From JANXLS01 sp038227045 (GTDB taxonomy: Bacteria > Planctomycetota > SZUA-567 > H5-PLA8), in NCBI GenBank assembly GCA_038227045.1, contig JBBRQD010000063.1, positions 1-32,499 of the forward strand: a stretch of DNA of 32,499 nt. Direction: 5' to 3'. This document shows, in pieces, positions 25,581 to 32,499 of the stretch. The position numbers and the translations under genes were made by a program. Positions within the stretch are counted from its first letter, which is position 1. Every line of letters begins with the position of its first letter. Under the pieces are notes generated by a model. The model ran no database searches. It was not told the origin of the DNA and saw only the letters and a program-made list of their open reading frames with translations.

Positions 25581-26729
25581 CTATTTCTTCGGCATGATAT
25601 CCTGGTTGAAGATGCTGGTCGGAATCGCGACCGTACACGCGCAGTTCGGGATGTCCACGATACCTCCGATGCGGCCTTCGACCGGCGCGGCTGTCAGCAG
25701 CATGTATGCCTGCTCGCCTGTGTAACCGAAGTTCTGCAGGTACGAGATCGCGTTCATGCACGCGCGGCGGTATGCGACGGTGGCATCGAGATAGTATTGC
25801 TTGCCATCTTCCACGCAGATGCCTTCGAACATGATCCATTTCTCGAATTTCGGATCCGTCGGGCCAGGCACGAAGATGGGCTGCTGCAGTTTATACTTGG
25901 CCATGCCGCCCTTGATCAGGTCGAAGCCCAGATGCGTGTAGCCATCCATTTCGATTGCCCCGCAGAACGCGATTTCGCCGTCGCCTTGGGAGAAGTGCAA
26001 ATCGCCCATGGCCAAGCCTGCGCCCTTGGTAAAGACCGGGAAATAGATGCGCGTGCCGATGGACAGATTTTTGATGTCGGTGTTTCCGCCGTGTTCGCGG
26101 GGGGGCACCGTTCGGCAAGCTTCCTTCGCCACGCGGTCGCGCGCCGCCCCTTTCAAAGAACCGACAAATGCCGTCGGTTCGTAAGGCGGCTTGGCCTTTC
26201 CTTCGGCGGCCAGCGGCGCTTCGCGCTTGTTCCACATGGCAACCATGTCATGCGTGGGCATTGTACCTATCAAACCCGGATGGGTAAGACCCGCGAAGCG
26301 CACGCCTGGGATATGGCGCGTTGTCGTGTAAATACCGTGGAAATCCCAGATCGCTTTCGCCGCGTGGGGAAAGTAGTCAGTTAGAAAACCGCCGCCATTT
26401 TCCTTTGCAAAGATACCTGAGAATCCATACGGCGTAATCACGCCGATATCCAACAGGTCGACAACCAGCAGATCGCCCGGTTCCGCGCCCTCAACGTGGA
26501 TCGGTCCCGTCAGAGGATGCGCGCGCGTCAGATCGATATCGCGCACGTCGCTGGGATCGTCGTTGTTGGCAATCTGACAATCCAGGAAGTCGAGGGATTC
26601 GAGAATCAACTCGTCCCCCGGTTTTACCGATGCAATGAATGGAATGTCCGGATGCCACCGGTTCATGCCGATGCATTCCGGCTGTTCGCTGAGCCGAACG
26701 CCGGGTTTGATTTTCACTCGTTTGACCAT
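25581..26729 (-). CDS. fmdA: Formamidase/acetamidase
   Basis: The 382-residue product belongs to the acetamidase/formamidase family (formamide to formate plus ammonia) and is cytoplasmic. Recognisable segments are HPLTGPIHVEGAEPGDLLVV near residue 75, SGIFAKENGGG near 104, GLTHPGLIGTMPTHDM near 147, VPPREHGGNTDIKNLSIG near 209, MGDLHFSQGDGEIAFCGAIE near 242 and AYMLLTAAPVEGRIGGIVD near 345. Length is close to known members. GGAGG precedes ATG 26729. It lies 59 bp after urtE's stop on the same strand, so imported amide would be hydrolysed by the product of the same transcript. The exact amide cannot be read from the sequence. Confidence 0.93.
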   Translation of the reverse strand: MVKRVKIKPGVRLSEQPECIGMNRWHPDIPFIASVKPGDELILESLDFLDCQIANNDDPSDVRDIDLTRAHPLTGPIHVEGAEPGDLLVVDLLDIGVITPYGFSGIFAKENGGGFLTDYFPHAAKAIWDFHGIYTTTRHIPGVRFAGLTHPGLIGTMPTHDMVAMWNKREAPLAAEGKAKPPYEPTAFVGSLKGAARDRVAKEACRTVPPREHGGNTDIKNLSIGTRIYFPVFTKGAGLAMGDLHFSQGDGEIAFCGAIEMDGYTHLGFDLIKGGMAKYKLQQPIFVPGPTDPKFEKWIMFEGICVEDGKQYYLDATVAYRRACMNAISYLQNFGYTGEQAYMLLTAAPVEGRIGGIVDIPNCACTVAIPTSIFNQDIMPKK

Positions 26730-26788
26730 TTGGATCCTCCGTTAGTAGTACTCCCTCGCCAAACGCCGCCTAATCTCGGCAGCCGAAG

Positions 26789-27478
26789 TTAAACAGCCAA
26801 CAATTCCCTGATCTTCTTTTCGTTCAGATTCAAGCGGACGTCTTCGTAGACAAATCGCCCACCCTCGATGACCAGCACCCGTTCGCACACATCCATCGTA
26901 AAGCTCAATAATTGTTCGCAGACGATAATGCAGATATCGCGCACGCGTTTGATTTCTTTTAAAACGCGCGCGATGTCTTTGATAATGGAAGGTTGAATTC
27001 CATCCGTCGGTTCGTCGAGAATCAACACCTTCGGATCGCTGACAAGCGCCCGGGCAATGGCCACCTGCTGTTGCTGGCCGCCCGACAGATTGCCTGCCTT
27101 GCGCTTGCCCATTTCTTTTAGAATAGGAAACAGCGTATAGATTTCTTCCGGTATCTTGCCTGTCCTGGACTGCTCCATGCCGGCTCTGATGTTGTCGGTC
27201 ACCGACATGTTCGGGAAAACCATGCGGCCCTGTGGCACATAGGCGAGACCCTGCTTGACGCGTTTGAAACTATCGAGTTTGCCGATGCTTGCCCCATCCA
27301 AATCCAACGTTCCGGATTTCAATGGCAACAGGCCCATCAATGCCTTCATGAGCGTTGTCTTGCCCATTCCGTTGCGGCCCATGATTGCGAGGATTTCGCC
27401 CTTATTGGCGGAAAATGAAACGCCATGCACAATTTCGCTTTGGCCGTAACACACATGCAAATCTCTTACATCGAGCAT
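26789..27478 (-). CDS. urtE: Urea/amide ABC transporter ATPase UrtE
   Basis: The product is a LivF-type ATP-binding subunit that powers branched-chain-amino-acid-family transporters. Start ATG 27478 (229 residues) is preferred. The alternative ATG two codons upstream touches the AGGGAG ribosome site directly, while this one is properly spaced. Walker A is GRNGMGKT (34-41), the ABC signature LSGGQ (131-135), and Walker B VLILDE (151-156) followed by PTDGIQPSIIKDI, which is characteristic of UrtE rather than LivF. It starts 15 nt after urtD stops and is translated with it. It pairs with UrtD as the nucleotide-binding heterodimer on the cytoplasmic face. Confidence 0.94.
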   Translation of the reverse strand: MLDVRDLHVCYGQSEIVHGVSFSANKGEILAIMGRNGMGKTTLMKALMGLLPLKSGTLDLDGASIGKLDSFKRVKQGLAYVPQGRMVFPNMSVTDNIRAGMEQSRTGKIPEEIYTLFPILKEMGKRKAGNLSGGQQQQVAIARALVSDPKVLILDEPTDGIQPSIIKDIARVLKEIKRVRDICIIVCEQLLSFTMDVCERVLVIEGGRFVYEDVRLNLNEKKIRELLAV

Positions 27479-27493
27479 ACGCATCTCCCTGAA

Positions 27494-28240
27494 TTAATGT
27501 CCGAGGTAAACTTCGATCACGCGTTCGTTATTCTTGATGTCGTCCATCTCGCCGTCCGCGATGATCCTTCCGAGGTGCAGAACGGTCACACGATGCGCGA
27601 TCTTCTTGACAAATTCCATGTCGTGTTCGATGACCAGAATGGATCTGTTCTTGCAAATGCGGTTCAGTAAATCCGCCGTCTGATCGCGTTCCCTGGCGCT
27701 CATCCCCGCGCACGGTTCGTCGAGCATCAGCAGTTCCGGGTCCTGCATCAACAACATGCCGATTTCGAGCCACTGTTTCTGCCCGTGGCTTAGTATACCG
27801 GCTTCCTGCCGCAGTTGATCCAGCAGGTAAATCTCGCCAGCAATTTCGCGCACACGATTATCGACTTCAGTCGTGCGTTCGAAAGTCAGAGAACCGTACA
27901 CAGTGCGCCCGCTTGGGTAGGAGATTTCCAGGTTCTCGTACACAGACAGGTTTTCGTAGATGGCCGGGTTTTGAAACTTGCGCCAAATGCCGGCGCGCAC
28001 GATTCGATGCTCCGACATCTTCGTCAATTCGTAATTCTTGAATTTAATGCTGCCTTTTGTCGATTTCGTCTTGCCGCAGATCAAATCCAGCACGGTTGTC
28101 TTACCCGCGCCGTTCGGACCGATGATGACGCGCAGTTCGTTCTTGTAAATATTGAGGTCCAACGAATCGACTGCCTTGAATCCGTCAAACGACACCGTCA
28201 GGTTCTTAATTTCGAGTACCGATTCCGCATGATTATTCAT
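27494..28240 (-). CDS. urtD: Urea/amide ABC transporter ATPase UrtD
   Basis: The product is a LivG-type ATPase. Start ATG 28240 (248 residues, MNNHAES) overlaps the end of urtC by 8 nt; the frame extends seven codons upstream with no sensible start there. Walker A is GPNGAGKTT (41-49). The signature is LSHGQKQWLEIGMLL from residue 150, the distinctive His-containing form of UrtD. Walker B is LLMLDE (170-175) and the switch His lies in VIEHDMEFV. The 8-nt overlap implies coupling to urtC. It forms the ATPase pair with UrtE. Confidence 0.94.
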   Translation of the reverse strand: MNNHAESVLEIKNLTVSFDGFKAVDSLDLNIYKNELRVIIGPNGAGKTTVLDLICGKTKSTKGSIKFKNYELTKMSEHRIVRAGIWRKFQNPAIYENLSVYENLEISYPSGRTVYGSLTFERTTEVDNRVREIAGEIYLLDQLRQEAGILSHGQKQWLEIGMLLMQDPELLMLDEPCAGMSARERDQTADLLNRICKNRSILVIEHDMEFVKKIAHRVTVLHLGRIIADGEMDDIKNNERVIEVYLGH

Positions 28241-29426
28241 TGTGCAACTTCGCCTCCTCAACCAGATTCCCTTGTTGGATGCGCTGTGAAATCCTGCTCA
28301 ATGCACCTGACGATTTCTTGGAGAAGATATTACCCATTACACGACCGCTGAAGTCCCAAATTTTCACGCCATAACTCTTGTACAGACCGGCCAATCCATT
28401 TGGAAAAAACATCACGACCGAAATGAATAGACCGCCCATCAGAAACAACCAGAGTTCCGGAAAGTGTTCGGAGAAGTATGTTTTACCGAAATTCACCACG
28501 AGGGAACCGATAATTACCCCAGTAAGAGACATGCGGCCACCCACAGCGGCAATGATGACCATTTCGATCGACGGAACGATTCCAACGAACGATGGAGACA
28601 TGAAGCCTACTTGCAAGGTAAACATGGCTCCGCCAATGGCCGCCATCGTGGCTGCAATGCAGTAGATGAAGATCTTGAAATTCGAAACGTCGTAACCTGA
28701 GAAACGCACGCGATCTTCCTTGTCCTTCATTGCAAGCAGCAATTTGCCAAGCTTCGACGACAGGATGAGGCGCCCGACCAGCATGCAACCAAACAAAAGG
28801 GTCGCGTTGGCAAAATACAAAATGTAGCGCGCGCTGTTGGTGCGAATGTCCCAGCCGCACATGGTCTTCAGATCGGTAATACCATTGATGCCGCCCGTCG
28901 ATCCCTGTTGCCCGACAATGAGGACTGACAGAATCAGACAGATGGCCTGGGTCACGATCGCGAAGTACACTCCGCCGACGCGGCGTTTGAACATGGCGCT
29001 TCCGATAATGAACGCGATCAGGGTTGGAATGATGAGGATCGCGGCCAGCGTGAATGGCAAACTCTTGAATGGTATCCAAAAGAATGGCAACTCCGTCAAT
29101 TGGTTCCAGTCCATAAAATCAGGAATGCCGGGTGTGGACTGAATCTTGGTTGTAATGGGGTCGGATGCCTCCAGTTTCAGAAACATTGCCATGCAGTAAC
29201 CACCCAAACCAAAGAACACTCCCTGGCCCAGGCTCAAAATGCCGGCATTACCCCAGAGCAACACCAAGCCCAGAGCGACGAACGCAAAACACAGGTACTT
29301 TCCGATCAGGTTGAGCCGGAAAATATCCACCGACAGCGGAAGGACGAGGAAGATAAGTGCTGCCAGGAGCAGCACACTTACCATTTCACCTTTGTCGCAG
29401 AACATGCGCTTGTACAAAGCTTTCAT
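28233..29426 (-). CDS. urtC: Urea/amide ABC transporter permease UrtC
   Basis: The 397-residue product is a LivM-type inner-membrane permease with about ten hydrophobic segments. Family features include LLWGNAGILSLGQGVFFGLGGY near residue 58, VGGVYFAIVTQAICLIL near 150 with GGINGITDL soon after, and VGGRMSLTGVIIGSLVV near 294. It has a somewhat extended C-terminal cytoplasmic tail. AAAGGAAC precedes the ATG, 20 nt after urtB's stop. It would form the membrane channel with UrtB. Confidence 0.93.
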   Translation of the reverse strand: MKALYKRMFCDKGEMVSVLLLAALIFLVLPLSVDIFRLNLIGKYLCFAFVALGLVLLWGNAGILSLGQGVFFGLGGYCMAMFLKLEASDPITTKIQSTPGIPDFMDWNQLTELPFFWIPFKSLPFTLAAILIIPTLIAFIIGSAMFKRRVGGVYFAIVTQAICLILSVLIVGQQGSTGGINGITDLKTMCGWDIRTNSARYILYFANATLLFGCMLVGRLILSSKLGKLLLAMKDKEDRVRFSGYDVSNFKIFIYCIAATMAAIGGAMFTLQVGFMSPSFVGIVPSIEMVIIAAVGGRMSLTGVIIGSLVVNFGKTYFSEHFPELWLFLMGGLFISVVMFFPNGLAGLYKSYGVKIWDFSGRVMGNIFSKKSSGALSRISQRIQQGNLVEEAKLHNE

Positions 29427-29446
29427 AGTTTGTTCCTTTCGTGGTT

Positions 29447-30370
29447 TTAGCGACGCACTTTCAATGCGAAAAGGCCCTGTGGCCTAATCATCAGGATGGA
29501 CACAATCGTCAGCAGCGTGAATACCTTGGCCATCGAACCCGTCATGAAAAACTCCATGATGGACTGGCCTTGCGCGATGGTGAATGCGGACGCAATGGTA
29601 CCGAAGATGCTCGATGCTCCACCGAATACCACCACGAGAAATGTGTCGACAATGTAAAGCGATCCGCTGGTTGGGCCGGTCGAACCGATTGTCGTAAACG
29701 CGGCACCGGCCACTCCGGCGATGCCGCAGCCCAAAGCGAACGTAAAACGATCGACCCATTTCGTGTTGATTCCAACCGCACCGGCGATCGCGCGGTTCTG
29801 TGTCGTCGCTCGAATCCGGACGCCCCACCGCGTCTTGTACATAAGGAACAAGACGGAGGCCGTCATTGCGAATGCAAGGCAGACCACAAAAATGCCATTG
29901 AGCGGAATATCGATGCTTTCCGTGGGTTTGTAAGAACCCATCAGCCAATCGGGCAGCGTCGCGCTCATTTCGCGCGGGCCGATGAAAGAGCGGAATGATT
30001 GTTGCAAAATCAGACTCAATCCCCATGTGGCCAGAAGCGTGTCCAAGGGCCGGTTGTATAGAAAACGGATCATCAACAGTTCAACCAGGTATCCGATTAT
30101 AAAAGCAATAATAAATGCAGCGACGATGGCGAACAGAAAGTATGTGTTTCCAAGCGCCGGAAAGGATGCATGCACGACTTTCGAGGCCAGGCAGACGGTA
30201 TAGGCGCCGATCGCCATGAATTCGCCGTGTGCCATGTTGATCACACCCATCTGACCGAAAATGAATGCCAGTCCGAGCGCCATCAGTAACAGGACACAGA
30301 AGAGGCTCAGCCCGGCGAAACCTTGCATCGTAAAAATGGAAAACAATTCGGATGCCGAATAACCGCCCAT
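29447..30370 (-). CDS. urtB: Urea/amide ABC transporter permease UrtB (short form)
   Basis: The 307-residue product is a LivH-type permease with about eight membrane segments. Typical segments are GQMGVINMAHGEFMAIGAY near residue 39, LLATWGLSLILQQSFRSFIGP near 113, the RVRATTQ-like loop RIRATTQNRAIAGAVGI near 190, and FTLLTIVSILMIRPQGLF at the end. It lacks the long extracytoplasmic N-terminal extension of many proteobacterial UrtB proteins, so it is the short LivH-sized type. AAGGAGAT lies before ATG 30370. It follows urtA after 102 bp containing a strong hairpin. Confidence 0.92.
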   Translation of the reverse strand: MGGYSASELFSIFTMQGFAGLSLFCVLLLMALGLAFIFGQMGVINMAHGEFMAIGAYTVCLASKVVHASFPALGNTYFLFAIVAAFIIAFIIGYLVELLMIRFLYNRPLDTLLATWGLSLILQQSFRSFIGPREMSATLPDWLMGSYKPTESIDIPLNGIFVVCLAFAMTASVLFLMYKTRWGVRIRATTQNRAIAGAVGINTKWVDRFTFALGCGIAGVAGAAFTTIGSTGPTSGSLYIVDTFLVVVFGGASSIFGTIASAFTIAQGQSIMEFFMTGSMAKVFTLLTIVSILMIRPQGLFALKVRR

Positions 30371-30426
30371 GTACCATCTCCTTTCCAGAAAGAATATCTG
30401 AAATTAAAATCGAGTAGATCCTGTTT

Positions 30427-30453
30427 GCCGGGCCTGTCGAAAACAGGCCCGGC
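30427..30453 (-). repeat. 11-bp perfect hairpin between urtA and urtB
   Basis: GCCGGGCCTGT and its exact complement flank a 5-nt loop. No T-run follows on the minus strand, so it is not a simple terminator. Stable hairpins after a binding-protein gene commonly protect the upstream mRNA and raise its copy number over the permease genes; that role is inferred here. Confidence 0.7.
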
Positions 30454-30472
30454 GAAGTAGCAAGGTTAAAAC

Positions 30473-31735
30473 TTACTGGTAGCCCTTTGGGAATGGATTG
30501 GGTTCGATCAACTCGGATTCATAGAGCACGTCGGCCTGGCCGTCCGCGCGCCATTTACCGATTCGCAGTTTGCTCCACAAATGATGGTTATCATGAACTT
30601 TGACGTAACCTTCAGGGGCGATCTTGAGCTCTATGCCAGGAGATGCGACAGCAATTTTGTCTACATCGAAACTTTCCGCTTTCTCACAGGCTGCCTTCCA
30701 CAACCACGGACCCAGGTAAGCGGCCTGCGTGACGTCTCCAATCACCGAATCCTTGCCATATTTTTCCTTGAATGCCGCAACAAATTTCTTGTTGTTTTCA
30801 TTGTCGAGGCTTTGGAAATACTTCATGGCAGAGTAGAAGCCGACGAGATTTTCGCCGCCAATTCCGAGTACTTCGTCTTCAGTGGTGGAAATGGTCAGCA
30901 AGGTCTGCTTGTCGGAAGTAATGCCCGCGGCTTTCAATTGCTTGTAGAACGCGACGTTGTTGCCGCCGACGATGATGGCATATATGACGTCAGGCTTCTT
31001 CAGCTTGATCTTGTTCAGGAGCGAGCCGAAGTTCGTGTTGCCCAAAGGATAGTACTCTTCGCCCACGACCATGCCGTGCAACACGTTTTCAATGTGCTTG
31101 CGCGCGATTTTATTGGAGGTGCGAGGCCAGATGTAATCAGAACCGATCAGGTAGAATGTTTTGGCCGACTTTTCTTTGGCGATCCAATCCAGGCCGGCTA
31201 TGATTTGTTGCGTGGCTTCCTGCCCGGTATAAATCACGTTCTTGGATTGTTCGAGACCCTCGTAGAACGTCGGGTAGTAGAGCATTCCGTTTTCTTTTTC
31301 GAAGACTGGCAATACGGCCTTTCGAGAAGCGGATGTCCAACAGCCCATCACGGAAGCGACTTTATCCTGCACCAATAGTTTGCGCGCCTTTTCGGCGAAC
31401 GTCGGCCAGTCGCTGGCTCCGTCCTCCTTAATAACTTTTACCTGACGCCCCAGGACGCCGCCCATGGCGTTGATCTGATCGATTGCCAGTTGTTCGGCCT
31501 GAATCGATCCGGTCTCGCTGATAGCCATCGTTCCGGTGGCCGAATGAAGCTGACCGACGGTAACAGTGTCATCCGTCACCGCCAATCCCGTGGTGTTTAC
31601 CTTGGCAGTTGGAAAATCCGCGGAAGAGGCCATTACCAGCGAACACATGCTGGACAGAACGACTGCCACTGTTATTGCCCACGCCTTCACGACAACAGCG
31701 CGATCCACCCTTGTTACACGAATGCACTTGGTCAT
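30473..31735 (-). CDS. urtA: Urea/short-amide substrate-binding protein UrtA
   Basis: I choose ATG 31735 (420 residues): AGGAGAT lies 7 nt upstream and an export signal follows (AWAITVAVVLSSMCSLVMAS). The frame extends 30 codons upstream, but that part is the leader with its inverted repeats. The mature protein is a type-I periplasmic-binding fold of the urea/amide group: TVGQLHSATGTMAISETGS, KEDGASDWPTFAEKARKL, MGCWTSASRKAVLPVFEKENG, LIGSDYIWPRTSNKIA. The stretch YYPTFYEGLEQSKNVIYTG followed by QEATQQ differs, as far as I recall, from the usual UrtA form FYPVQYEG ... GAAPNQQ. The binding site may therefore be tuned to another amide. It is the first gene of the operon. Confidence 0.93.
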   Translation of the reverse strand: MTKCIRVTRVDRAVVVKAWAITVAVVLSSMCSLVMASSADFPTAKVNTTGLAVTDDTVTVGQLHSATGTMAISETGSIQAEQLAIDQINAMGGVLGRQVKVIKEDGASDWPTFAEKARKLLVQDKVASVMGCWTSASRKAVLPVFEKENGMLYYPTFYEGLEQSKNVIYTGQEATQQIIAGLDWIAKEKSAKTFYLIGSDYIWPRTSNKIARKHIENVLHGMVVGEEYYPLGNTNFGSLLNKIKLKKPDVIYAIIVGGNNVAFYKQLKAAGITSDKQTLLTISTTEDEVLGIGGENLVGFYSAMKYFQSLDNENNKKFVAAFKEKYGKDSVIGDVTQAAYLGPWLWKAACEKAESFDVDKIAVASPGIELKIAPEGYVKVHDNHHLWSKLRIGKWRADGQADVLYESELIEPNPFPKGYQ

Positions 31736-31761
31736 GCTCGATCTCCTATAAAGAGTGAGTA

Positions 31762-31822
31762 GTTTATGCTGCTTTTGATACACAATCGATTGTGTAATCG
31801 AACTTGCAAAAGCAACATAAAC
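31762..31822 (-). repeat. Nested inverted repeat in the urtA leader
   Basis: Arms 31762-31777 and 31807-31822 are complementary at 15 of 16 positions, and the odd pair is a G-U wobble in the minus-strand RNA. The 29-nt loop contains the perfect palindrome at 31779-31796. The structure ends 14 nt before the urtA ribosome site and would begin only about 7 nt after the predicted sigma-54 start point. No T-run follows. It could be a leader RNA element or a large operator. Confidence 0.75.
31779..31796. promoter_or_regulatory. 18-bp perfect palindrome, candidate operator
   Basis: TACACAATCGATTGTGTA reads identically on both strands, 43 bp upstream of the urtA start codon. A perfect 18-bp palindrome is typical of a dimeric repressor site; alternatively it is the inner hairpin (7-bp stem, TCGA loop) of the leader structure. 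I cannot match it to a known regulator. Confidence 0.6.
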
Positions 31823-31840
31823 CATTTAACTAAGCGAGAC

Positions 31841-31855
31841 GCAAGACCTATGCCA
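31841..31855 (-). promoter_or_regulatory. Sigma-54 -24/-12 promoter of the urt-fmd operon
   Basis: The minus strand reads TGGCATAGGTCTTGC, matching the sigma-54 consensus TGGCAYRNNNNTTGC at every defined base, with GG and GC correctly spaced. The start point would be near 31829, giving a leader of about 94 nt. Sigma-54 control of nitrogen-source uptake is well established, so the site fits the operon's role. No activator gene is seen in the window. Confidence 0.7.
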
Positions 31856-32350
31856 TGCACAAGAGCATGAGTTTTACTCTCCTCCAGGTAACACGTGTTG
31901 ATTCTTAATCGATCGTTGAATGCGATCCTAAGCTACTTCAAAGACGCGACTTCCAATATTTTTTGAGATACTATTATTCATCACGTGATTTTTTGTGGTC
32001 GAATCTGGCCAGACGAGTTGGTTAAAATGCGGGATGAATTGGTTCGATGTGTAAGAGGATCGGACAGGGTGATCACTTCAATGCAAAAATTACAATCGGC
32101 CATAGTGCGCGAAATGTGATGCGAGCCGCCGTGATTTGCATGTGAAATGAACTCAATTGGGCGACTCCATCCACTTGTATCAAAATGCTTTCGGCTAAAA
32201 AACAGCAACCCCGCCGCCTCTTTTGCCATCGACCGTGAAAAATATTTAAGACGATCATCGGAAAGCGCTCAAATTCACTGTGAATTCTGGCGGGCGTTGG
32301 GATGTGTAATAGATGGAATAACGGGTCTTGTTTGACCAACGTGTCTAAAA
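31856..32350. other. Upstream regulatory stretch without a convincing gene
   Basis: About 495 bases between the sigma-54 element and the terminal partial CDS. Short open frames on both strands (for example 32147-32335 and the complement of 32073-32360) lack ribosome sites and recognisable protein character. Two 10-bp palindromes share a CACGTG core, AACACGTGTT at 31890-31899 and ATCACGTGAT at 31980-31989, and a 7-bp inverted repeat lies at 32272-32286. Activator sites for the urt promoter would be expected here. Confidence 0.45.
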
Positions 32351-32499
32351 ATGCAGGCACTTATTGACCCGCGCATTTCTAAAGCATCATTCTCGCTTGC
32401 GGCGGGCGGCGTTGAACTTCGTTGGTCTCGCACGGCGTATCTTCCCAATACGCCTTTGCTCGACCGCCTCGTTCAACTTGCCCGGCGCGGCGCGATAAT
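32351..32499 (+). CDS. Probable CDS, N-terminus only, unknown
   Basis: From ATG 32351 the frame is open to the window end (49 residues so far, beginning MQALIDPRISKASF). G+C content rises sharply at this point and codon choice resembles the neighbouring genes. An in-frame stop lies 16 nt upstream of the ATG, at 32333-32335. No clear ribosome site is present. I do not recognise the family. It is divergent from the urt-fmd operon. Confidence 0.45.
   Translation, partial: MQALIDPRISKASFSLAAGGVELRWSRTAYLPNTPLLDRLVQLARRGAI

Noticed and set aside
31762..31822. A guanidine (ykkC/mini-ykkC) riboswitch, which can precede urea-type transporter genes.
   Set aside because: The hairpin lacks the tandem ACGR-loop stems of mini-ykkC and is too short for the ykkC aptamer.
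32073..32360. A possible small minus-strand protein of 95 residues.
   Set aside because: No ribosome site, no recognisable character, and a local base composition like the surrounding non-coding DNA.

Overview
The window looks like chromosomal DNA of a moderately GC-rich Verrucomicrobiota or Planctomycetota-type bacterium. The markers are two pairs of DUF1592-type cytochrome proteins (PSCyt/PSD domains) with DUF1552 proteins, an FGE/SUMF1-domain protein, very large secreted glycoside-hydrolase-like proteins with LamG domains, and an ECF sigma factor with a large C-terminal membrane-anchored extension. I favour Verrucomicrobiota, but the sequence alone cannot separate the two phyla. I saw no tRNA, rRNA, CRISPR, insertion sequence or prophage.

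Layout. 151-918 (+): FGE-sulfatase-domain protein. 1017-4371 (-): two-gene unit of an ECF sigma factor fused through a transmembrane helix to an Asp-box (sialidase-like) propeller, followed by a secreted STN-like/PEBP protein. 4571-9783 (-): secreted alpha/beta hydrolase and a 1296-residue GH42-like multidomain protein. 10059-14297 (+), divergent from these: a 1412-residue LamG-LamG-GH123/DUF6067-like protein. 14575-19460 (+): DUF1592 dihaem protein, DUF1552 Tat protein, Kelch protein. 19512-24556 (-), facing them: a second DUF1592/DUF1552 pair followed by a leucine-rich-repeat protein, with ATGA stop-start coupling. 24732-25199 (+): small two-helix membrane protein.

25212-31735 (-) is a complete urtABCDE-fmdA-fmdB cluster: binding protein, two LivH/LivM-type permeases, two ATPases, a formamidase/acetamidase and an FmdB zinc-ribbon protein. 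The likely logic is uptake of urea or short amides with release of ammonia as a nitrogen source. No urease is visible in the window and an amidase ends the operon, so a short-chain amide is at least as likely a substrate as urea. Upstream of urtA there is a near-perfect sigma-54 -24/-12 element. Just after its predicted start point lies a 61-nt nested inverted repeat (16-bp arms around an 18-bp perfect palindrome) that would fill most of the leader RNA. A strong 11-bp hairpin sits between urtA and urtB.

31856-32350 holds no convincing gene. A probable CDS starts at 32351 (+) and runs off the end.

The two items I consider most unusual are the sigma factor-propeller fusion with its STN/PEBP partner, and the structured leader behind the sigma-54 promoter of the urt-fmd operon.
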